A stretch of DNA of 11,084 nucleotides from an uncultured Bdellovibrio sp. (lineage in GTDB: Bacteria > Bdellovibrionota > Bdellovibrionia > Bdellovibrionales > Bdellovibrionaceae): positions 1 to 11,084 of the forward strand of contig CAMLRE010000027.1 in NCBI GenBank assembly GCA_946482355.1. The letters are read 5' to 3'. The translations under genes were made by a program, and so were the position numbers. Shown here in pieces: positions 6,795 to 11,084 of the stretch; position 1 is the stretch's first letter; each line of letters opens with the position of its first letter. Below the pieces are notes generated by a model. It saw only the letters and a list, made by a program, of their open reading frames with translations, was not told where the DNA came from and did no database searches.

Positions 6795-8135
6795 ATGGAT
6801 CAAATTAAAGAAAATTTTTTAAAAATTTCAAAAATAGCTCAAGAAAAAAAAGCTCAGGTTGAGTTACTGTACACTGAATCAGAAACTTTAAAGCTAGGCT
6901 ACAAACAAAAAAAGTTAGACAAGTTTGAATCAATTCAAAGTCAGATCGCAGGCCTTCGTGTGTTAGTGGGGCCTTCACAAGGTTACGCTTACACAGAAAA
7001 CTTATCTGAAAGCTCATTACTAAATGCCTTCAACGAAGCGTTTAACAATGCGCAAGCCAATTCACAATCAGCTCAAGGTAGTAAAGCGTTATCGTTAGTA
7101 AAACCAGAAGCGATGCAAATCACTGAGCCAAAATTTGCGACGGTGGCTATTGAAGAAAAAAAGAAAGTCGCTGAAGCTTTAGAAGCTAATTGTTTAACTG
7201 AAGATAAAATTCAATCTGTACCGTGGGCAGGATTTAGCGAAAGCCAAGGCGCTGTTCGTGTACTAAATTCAGCGGGTGTTGATTGCCAGTACAAATACCA
7301 AGGCTATTCAGCTTATGCGTATCCCTTAGCTAAAGATGGTGAATCTTCAAAAATGGGTGGTGAAGCGGTTTCAACAAGAAACTTTAAAGATATTAAAGTT
7401 TCAGAAATCACTTCGGCCGCAGTTAAAAAAGCTAAAGAAAAATTAAACCCACAAACTTTAAAAACGGGAAATTACGCAACGGTTATTTCAAGTGATGAAT
7501 TCACAACCATGATCAATATGTTTGAAGGTTATTTTTCAGCAAAGCAAGTGTTCGAAGGAAAATCCCTTTTAAAAGGTAAGATCGGCGAAAAAATCGCAAG
7601 TCCGATGTTTAACTTGGTTGATAACCCATTAGATGAAAACTTACCAGGCTATCGCCCATTTGATTCAGAAGGAGCCGTTTCGAAAAAAACAACCTTAATT
7701 GAAAACGGTGAATTTAAAACTTTTATTACAAATTTAGAATACGCTGAAAAAATGAATCTGCCTCATACATCACATGCGGCAAGATCTCCTGCCGGAACCA
7801 TGTCGATCGGCTGCAGTAATTTACTAGTGCCTGCAGGAAAAGAATCATTTGAACAGTTAGTGGCTAAATATCCAAAAACTGTAGTTATCACTGAATTCAC
7901 GGGTGGATTACACGCAGGCTACAATGAAACAACTGGTGAATTCTCAATGCCAGCTGAAGGTTTACTTTATGAAAACGGTAAATTAGTTGGAGCTGTTGAT
8001 CAGTTTGTAGTTTCTGGAAATATCTTAGAAGCTTTAAAAAAGATCGTAGGTTTGGGTGATAAGCTAAACAACGGCGCCAGTGGCAGAGTCTGCCCAGATG
8101 TTCTGATTGAATCTTTAAGTTTTGCTGGTGCTTAA
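6795..8135 (+). CDS. tldE: TldE/PmbA-family protein, TldD partner
   Basis: A 446-residue member of the TldD/PmbA family that lacks the HExxxH motif, as TldE (PmbA) subunits do. The corresponding central region reads 'FTTMINMFEGYFSAKQVFEGKS'. Shared family blocks are 'GYRPFDSEGAVSKKTTLIENG', 'THTSHAAR'-type sequence read here as 'PHTSHAARSPAGTMS', and 'EFTGGLHAGYNETTGEFS', followed by the C-terminal 'GRVCPDVLIESLSF'. It should form the heterodimer with the TldD encoded directly upstream and shape substrate entry to its active site. I start it at ATG 6795 (MDQIKENF), 1 bp after the tldD stop. The in-frame ATG at 6774 would add seven residues (MVGKRNS) that are simply the read-through of tldD's end in another frame. 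In E. coli the two genes are unlinked; here they are adjacent. The gene ends 6 bp from the stop of the convergent serine hydrolase gene. The family call is firm. Confidence 0.92.
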   Translation: MDQIKENFLKISKIAQEKKAQVELLYTESETLKLGYKQKKLDKFESIQSQIAGLRVLVGPSQGYAYTENLSESSLLNAFNEAFNNAQANSQSAQGSKALSLVKPEAMQITEPKFATVAIEEKKKVAEALEANCLTEDKIQSVPWAGFSESQGAVRVLNSAGVDCQYKYQGYSAYAYPLAKDGESSKMGGEAVSTRNFKDIKVSEITSAAVKKAKEKLNPQTLKTGNYATVISSDEFTTMINMFEGYFSAKQVFEGKSLLKGKIGEKIASPMFNLVDNPLDENLPGYRPFDSEGAVSKKTTLIENGEFKTFITNLEYAEKMNLPHTSHAARSPAGTMSIGCSNLLVPAGKESFEQLVAKYPKTVVITEFTGGLHAGYNETTGEFSMPAEGLLYENGKLVGAVDQFVVSGNILEALKKIVGLGDKLNNGASGRVCPDVLIESLSFAGA

Positions 8136-8141
8136 ATAATT

Positions 8142-9203
8142 TTATAAACAAGAAGCCCAAGCTTCAACTTGGGGCCGTACTGAACGCTCAATTGCAATAC
8201 CTTTCGTGTAAGTGCCAAGGCTTCCTTGGCGCGCAATAACTGCAAAATAATTACGGCTGCGATCCCAATAAGGGTAAGCGCCGTACGCACCCGGGCTTGA
8301 AACTCGCACGCCTGCAGTGCAAGCAAAAGGAGTGCTTTGGCATTCGTGCCATAATCCAAAACCGTAATGCCAGTCTTCACTTAAGCCAGTCATTGCTGGA
8401 GAGTAAGCCATCGTTACGCCGGTTGTGTGATCATTTAAAAGTAAATTCATTGAAGCCGTTGTTAATAACTGACCTGCTTTCAACGCTTTTAAAAAATCCA
8501 TGTATTCATAACCTGTCCAGTGCATACCGCCGGCTAAGCGGGGATTGCTGCTTGAAGGTAAGTCATAAACACTCGTTGGGAAAAGTCCGGTCTGCATTTT
8601 AAATTCAGTAAAAAGATCCTGCCAAGAACCTACGTTTCGAGCTTTAACTGCCATCATACCTGCGACTTGCAGATGTGATCCGCTGTAATAAAATTTTGAG
8701 CCTGGGGTTACTCCGTTACCGGCGTTGCTTGAACCAATGCTAGTTACACAGTTTGCAAAATTAGATCCACCTAAATTCAAACAGGCAGGCTCGCTTTCTA
8801 AACCTGAAGTAAAACTTAGAAGCTGTGCCAGCGTCATCGTGTAGAGCGAATCACTGTTTGTTATTGGCCAAGTGCTAATTTTATCTTGTGGATGGTCAGT
8901 TAAATTTAAATGACCTTGTTCTACTAAACGAAGAATAATAACCGCAGTGACAAGCTTTGAGGTGGATGCTGATTCATAAGAGGTTTGTAAGCTTGAAGAG
9001 CCACGTTGATATTTAAAACGACGACCATCAGATCTTTCAGCAATAAAAGAAAAATCAACTTCAGAAGTGGCCGCTGCAAGGGCCACAAACAATTCAGATT
9101 CTTTTGAATTGACCGAGCAGGTAGCTGCTTCAGATTTTTTATTAGTGCAGGAAAAGTTTAAAAAAATGAAAATGCAGGAAACAAACACACACATCTTTTT
9201 CAT
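8142..9203 (-). CDS. Exported serine hydrolase, beta-lactamase/PBP-like class
   Basis: A 353-residue exported protein resembling the class C beta-lactamase / PBP4*-type serine hydrolase family (esterases, D-amino-acid peptidases, beta-lactamases). The N-terminus is a signal peptide with Cys19 in 'LNFSC'; Asn at -3 is unusual for a lipobox, so lipid anchoring is likely but not certain. The nucleophile motif S-x-x-K is at S80-T-S-K83, followed by the typical helix 'VIILRLVEQGHLNLTD' and then 'LLSFTSGLE' (128-136). The second motif aligns as Y173-S-G175 instead of Y-x-N. The third, normally H/K-x-G, reads S303-P-G305 within 'SSPGAYGAYPYW'. Six further cysteines (29, 141, 152, 288, 295, 352) suggest disulphides in the periplasm or outside. 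The start has no good Shine-Dalgarno; the alternative Met4 is only three codons later. It is preceded by a 79-bp gap and is probably transcribed on its own. Wall remodelling or ester hydrolysis are both possible. Confidence 0.85.
   Translation of the reverse strand: MKKMCVFVSCIFIFLNFSCTNKKSEAATCSVNSKESELFVALAAATSEVDFSFIAERSDGRRFKYQRGSSSLQTSYESASTSKLVTAVIILRLVEQGHLNLTDHPQDKISTWPITNSDSLYTMTLAQLLSFTSGLESEPACLNLGGSNFANCVTSIGSSNAGNGVTPGSKFYYSGSHLQVAGMMAVKARNVGSWQDLFTEFKMQTGLFPTSVYDLPSSSNPRLAGGMHWTGYEYMDFLKALKAGQLLTTASMNLLLNDHTTGVTMAYSPAMTGLSEDWHYGFGLWHECQSTPFACTAGVRVSSPGAYGAYPYWDRSRNYFAVIARQGSLGTYTKGIAIERSVRPQVEAWASCL
8156..8173 (-). terminator. Possible weak terminator at the tldE / serine hydrolase convergence
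   Basis: A 6-bp perfect stem (CCCAAG / CTTGGG) closes a 6-base loop. On the minus strand it is followed by a T-rich stretch (CTTCTTGTTTAT) that crosses the serine hydrolase stop codon. The hairpin lies inside the last codons of that gene, which is unusual. On the plus strand there is no T-run after the stem, so it is a poor terminator for the tldE transcript. No stronger hairpin was seen in the 6 bp between the two stop codons. Confidence 0.3.
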
Positions 9204-9228
9204 AAACTTATGCTAACAAGACTGATTT

Positions 9229-9237
9229 TTTATACTA
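9229..9237 (-). promoter_or_regulatory. Possible -10 region for the serine hydrolase gene
   Basis: On the minus strand this reads TAGTATAAA, containing TAGTAT and TATAAA hexamers that resemble sigma-70 -10 boxes, about 26-30 bp before the start codon. No convincing -35 hexamer sits 16-18 bp upstream, so the call is weak. A promoter in this gap is expected because it is the longest non-coding stretch of the window. Confidence 0.25.
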
Positions 9238-9266
9238 CCGTTTTCTCTGGTAAATACATTTTGTTG

Positions 9267-9280
9267 TTAACTGCAGTTAA
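9267..9280. promoter_or_regulatory. Perfect 14-bp palindrome upstream of the serine hydrolase gene
   Basis: TTAACTGCAGTTAA is its own reverse complement. It lies 2 bp beyond the stop of the GNGGD gene and about 64 bp before the serine hydrolase start codon, the usual place for an operator. It has no GC-rich stem plus T-run, so it does not look like an intrinsic terminator. The protein that would bind it is unknown. Confidence 0.35.
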
Positions 9281-9282
9281 TA

Positions 9283-9891
9283 TTACGGATAAATCGGAAT
9301 TTTTAAATCTTGGATCAATTGCCAGAACTGTTTTTTGTCGAAATTTTTTGAAAACAGCAGGGCATTCAGTTTTCTGACTTTGACCGAATTAGGTTCGCCC
9401 AGCTTATAAAAGTGATCGTAAATAATTTCGTGCATGATAAGCGCTGCTTTATTTAAAGAATCCATTTCTTGCCAATTATCATCATCAAAAAGAAAAAGTT
9501 TTTCATTTTTACTAATTGCATTCTTACGAATAGCAGCTTGTTTTAAACGGCAGCCTTTCGGTAACACCAAGTGTTCTGAATCTTTAATGTCAGTTAGTTT
9601 GGCGTTCGCTTTAAATTCACTGTCATTTAACAGACTTGAAAACTTCATGCGGTACTGGTCAGCCAGTTTTTTATGAGCTTCAGCTAACAGGTTCAAACGC
9701 TCAGAAACTATTTTCTGATAATCTGTTTCTGTTGCAGTGATAATCTCTGCAGAGCTTTCGTAAAGATCAAGAACCTGGGGTAGTTTATCTCTGCAGGTAA
9801 CAACGTCGCCGCCATTACCCACTCTATTTTGTGCAAATGTTTTTGCTGCTAAAAAGAGAACGAATAGAAATAATTTATAATTTAACTTCAT
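9283..9891 (-). CDS. Small secreted protein with GNGGD N-terminus and HE-x4-H motif
   Basis: A 202-residue exported protein. Residues 1-20 form a signal peptide (KLFLFVLFLAAKTFA, cleavage likely after Ala20). The mature form begins 'QNRVGNGGDVVTC', the signature of a secreted family I recall as recurring in Bdellovibrio-type genomes. A central helical, charged region (45-125) follows. Near the C-terminus is 'ALIMHEIIYDHFYKLGE' with H154, E155, Y158 and H160, then 'VRKLNALLFS' (172-181). This HE..Y...VR..N..LFS layout is shared by that family. C33 and C114 could form a disulphide. I start at ATG 9891; the only longer in-frame option begins with TTG at 9921 and would put charged residues ahead of the signal peptide. 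It overlaps the upstream lipoprotein gene by 17 bp, so coupled translation is likely. A metalloprotease role could be guessed from the HE motif, but no further zinc ligand is assured and I do not assign a function. Confidence 0.78.
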   Translation of the reverse strand: MKLNYKLFLFVLFLAAKTFAQNRVGNGGDVVTCRDKLPQVLDLYESSAEIITATETDYQKIVSERLNLLAEAHKKLADQYRMKFSSLLNDSEFKANAKLTDIKDSEHLVLPKGCRLKQAAIRKNAISKNEKLFLFDDDNWQEMDSLNKAALIMHEIIYDHFYKLGEPNSVKVRKLNALLFSKNFDKKQFWQLIQDLKIPIYP

Positions 9892-10537
9892 AAAAAGCTT
9901 TCTCACCAGCCACAGTTTCAAATTGGAAAACTAAATTACTCATAACAAGGCCTGAAGGTTTATTCACTAAAATCCATTTGCGTAAAAACATTTTTCCAGG
10001 AACGGCAAATGATTCATAGATATGTGACTCTGGAACTTTTCTTACGCTCATCGAAGAGCTGCGATAGCTTGAAATAACATCGGTTGTAGCCCATGTCACA
10101 CCGGCCAGGTAAGTCAAAGCCCCTGCTGCCGCTAAAGCTTTGTCATTTTTAACGCCACCGGCAATCATCACCGCTGTTCCTGCAGCAGTTGTGGCCGCGA
10201 TACCGATATCTTTATTGTAATTGTCGATATTTTTTTTAAGAGCCATAGCCTCAGCCCAAGTTTTTAAATCATTTCCAACCACTACGCTGACTTTTGATGT
10301 CGCCGGATCAGTAACTAACGTGGTTTTATCAATACGTAACCATTCATCGCTGGTATTTTCAAGAGTGATTTCAAACATCTGAAATGCAGCTCCGGCATCT
10401 TCATCATCCACAGGAAGAGCACTGATCTTTACACCTAAGTCTTTTTGTCCACCAATGAATGAAGCCGATTTTCCAGGGTGTGTCGTGGCGCAACCTAAGG
10501 CGAATAATGTCATCATAAGAGTTATAAGTTTTGTCAT
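9875..10537 (-). CDS. Putative lipoprotein with hydrophobic central hairpin
   Basis: A 220-residue protein that I do not recognise as a named family. The N-terminus is a short signal peptide ending 'LFALGC'; Cys16 is the probable lipidation site, with Ala at -3 and Gly at -1. The rest is two beta-rich stretches separated by an Ala/Gly-rich hydrophobic region. Residues 33-90 look like one half of an immunoglobulin-like sandwich ('FEITLENTSDEWLRID' is typical of conserved beta-strand pairs). Residues 111-128 and 134-152 are hydrophobic, with a short charged turn 'VKNDK', as in a membrane hairpin or a glycine-zipper-like segment. Residues 165-220 are again strand-rich. Translation is supported by an AGGA site at 10549-10552, 11 bp before the ATG. 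The gene starts 17 bp after the TIGR02147 stop and overlaps the next gene by 17 bp, so it sits in the middle of an apparent three-gene operon. A location in the cell envelope is likely; the function is unknown. Confidence 0.72.
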   Translation of the reverse strand: MTKLITLMMTLFALGCATTHPGKSASFIGGQKDLGVKISALPVDDEDAGAAFQMFEITLENTSDEWLRIDKTTLVTDPATSKVSVVVGNDLKTWAEAMALKKNIDNYNKDIGIAATTAAGTAVMIAGGVKNDKALAAAGALTYLAGVTWATTDVISSYRSSSMSVRKVPESHIYESFAVPGKMFLRKWILVNKPSGLVMSNLVFQFETVAGEKAFYEVKL

Positions 10538-10554
10538 AGTTGTAAGTGTCCTTT

Positions 10555-11084
10555 TTATTTGTGAATTTGGGTTACGGGAATGAGCTGCACGTTAAGCTGA
10601 AAAACTTCTTCCTGCTGTTTGCCGGATTTTTCAGTTAAGGCTAAAGCGTCATCTAAAAATGTATCAATTAATATTTTAAACTTTGGTAATGTCTTAAGAC
10701 TCATCGGAAAATTTAACGACTGAATCTGGCGTTTTTCTAATGAAACCTGTTCAATTTTTTCACTGGCCAACTGCAGACATTGTTGGTGGTATTTGCGAAT
10801 CGCTGCTGAAGGAATATCTGAGCTGACTTCAAACGGTTCACCAATTTGTTTAAATTCAGGTTTTAATTGTAAGCATCCTAAACGGACAAGACGGCTAGTG
10901 GCTTCATTGGCTTGTTGAACGGTGATCCCAAGTTGCTGCGCGATCCAACGCGGATCGCTTTTGGCTTCTTTAACACGCGTTAAACTTAAGATTGCCATGT
11001 GATACCAGTCAGCGATCAGGCGAAACTGGTCTTCAGCTAACTTTTTTTTCTGTTGGTCTTGGTTGGGCTGTTTGCCTTTAGCGG
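10555..11084 (-). CDS. TIGR02147 family protein (5' end outside window)
   Basis: The C-terminal 175 residues of a TIGR02147 family protein. The frame stays open past the ATG at 10998 to the window edge, and the extra upstream residues contain the family's hallmark 'FRLIADWYHMAIL' (20-32 of the visible part), so 10998 is not the true start. A helix-turn-helix-like segment follows: 'DPRWIAQQLGITVQQANEA' then 'LVRLGCLQL'. Next come 'AIRKYHQQCLQLASEKI' and the family end pattern 'EEVFQLNVQLIPVT'. Full-length members are about 270-300 residues and also have a separate N-terminal region. Members are found in many copies in Bdellovibrionota and in Fibrobacter; their role is not established, and DNA binding is suggested by the winged-helix-like part. 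The stop is 17 bp before the lipoprotein gene on the same strand, so it may head an operon with the lipoprotein and the GNGGD protein. The visible protein matches the family well; its regulatory target is unknown. Confidence 0.88.
   Translation of the reverse strand, partial: AKGKQPNQDQQKKKLAEDQFRLIADWYHMAILSLTRVKEAKSDPRWIAQQLGITVQQANEATSRLVRLGCLQLKPEFKQIGEPFEVSSDIPSAAIRKYHQQCLQLASEKIEQVSLEKRQIQSLNFPMSLKTLPKFKILIDTFLDDALALTEKSGKQQEEVFQLNVQLIPVTQIHK

Noticed and set aside
5396..8135. TldD/TldE as part of a modified-peptide (microcin-like) biosynthesis cluster
   Set aside because: No precursor peptide gene, cyclisation enzyme or dedicated exporter is visible; neighbouring genes leave no room for a small precursor gene.
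8297..8602. 101-codon plus-strand reading frame opposite the serine hydrolase gene
   Set aside because: It lies fully antisense to a gene with clear family motifs, has no recognisable domain and no ribosome site of note.
9892..9921. TTG at 9921 as the start of the GNGGD protein gene
   Set aside because: It would place ten extra residues, including charged ones, before a complete signal peptide; ATG 9891 gives a normal secretion signal.
1..11084. tRNA genes, rRNA, CRISPR arrays, insertion sequences or prophage genes
   Set aside because: Coding density leaves no room for most of these, and no cloverleaf, regularly spaced repeats, transposase motifs or terminal inverted repeats were seen by reading both strands.

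Overview
The window is densely coding, AT-rich bacterial DNA. It most likely comes from a predatory-type bacterium of the phylum Bdellovibrionota (Bdellovibrio/Bacteriovorax-like). Two minus-strand genes at the right end carry most of this assignment. One matches the TIGR02147 family, which I recall as abundant in Bdellovibrionota and Fibrobacter. The other is a small secreted protein with the 'GNGGD' N-terminus and 'HE..Y' C-terminal signature that recurs in Bdellovibrio-type genomes. This assignment rests on family recognition, not on a search.

Left two thirds (1-8135, plus strand): a tightly packed, apparently co-transcribed run of seven genes. First come the 3' end of an ABC-2 permease (GldF-like), a GldG-like membrane auxiliary protein and a DUF4340 membrane-anchored protein. 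These form a recognisable membrane module whose ATPase gene probably lies just upstream of the window. Next are a GHMP-family sugar kinase (HddA-like) and a DUF429-type RNase H-fold protein carrying a four-cysteine insert. Last is an adjacent TldD/TldE (PmbA) protease pair. All junctions are between 1-13 bp gaps and overlaps (two ATGA-type 4-bp overlaps, one 67-bp overlap). Translational coupling and a shared transcript are therefore likely, although no single pathway clearly unites the genes.

Right third (8142-11084, minus strand): a convergent block. A secreted or lipid-anchored serine hydrolase of the beta-lactamase/PBP-like class meets tldE tail to tail with 6 bp between the stop codons. 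It has its own 79-bp upstream gap, which holds a perfect 14-bp palindrome. Upstream of it lies a three-gene run: TIGR02147 (5' end outside the window), a small lipoprotein with a hydrophobic centre, and the GNGGD secreted protein. The second and third genes overlap by 17 bp.

No stretch longer than about 80 bp lacks a gene. I saw no tRNA, rRNA, CRISPR array, insertion sequence or phage gene. No clearly new multi-gene system can be proven from the sequence. The best candidates for follow-up are the GldFG-DUF4340/sugar kinase/DUF429/TldDE linkage, the cysteine-cluster DUF429 protein, the three-fold internal repeat of the DUF4340 protein, and the TIGR02147-lipoprotein-GNGGD unit.
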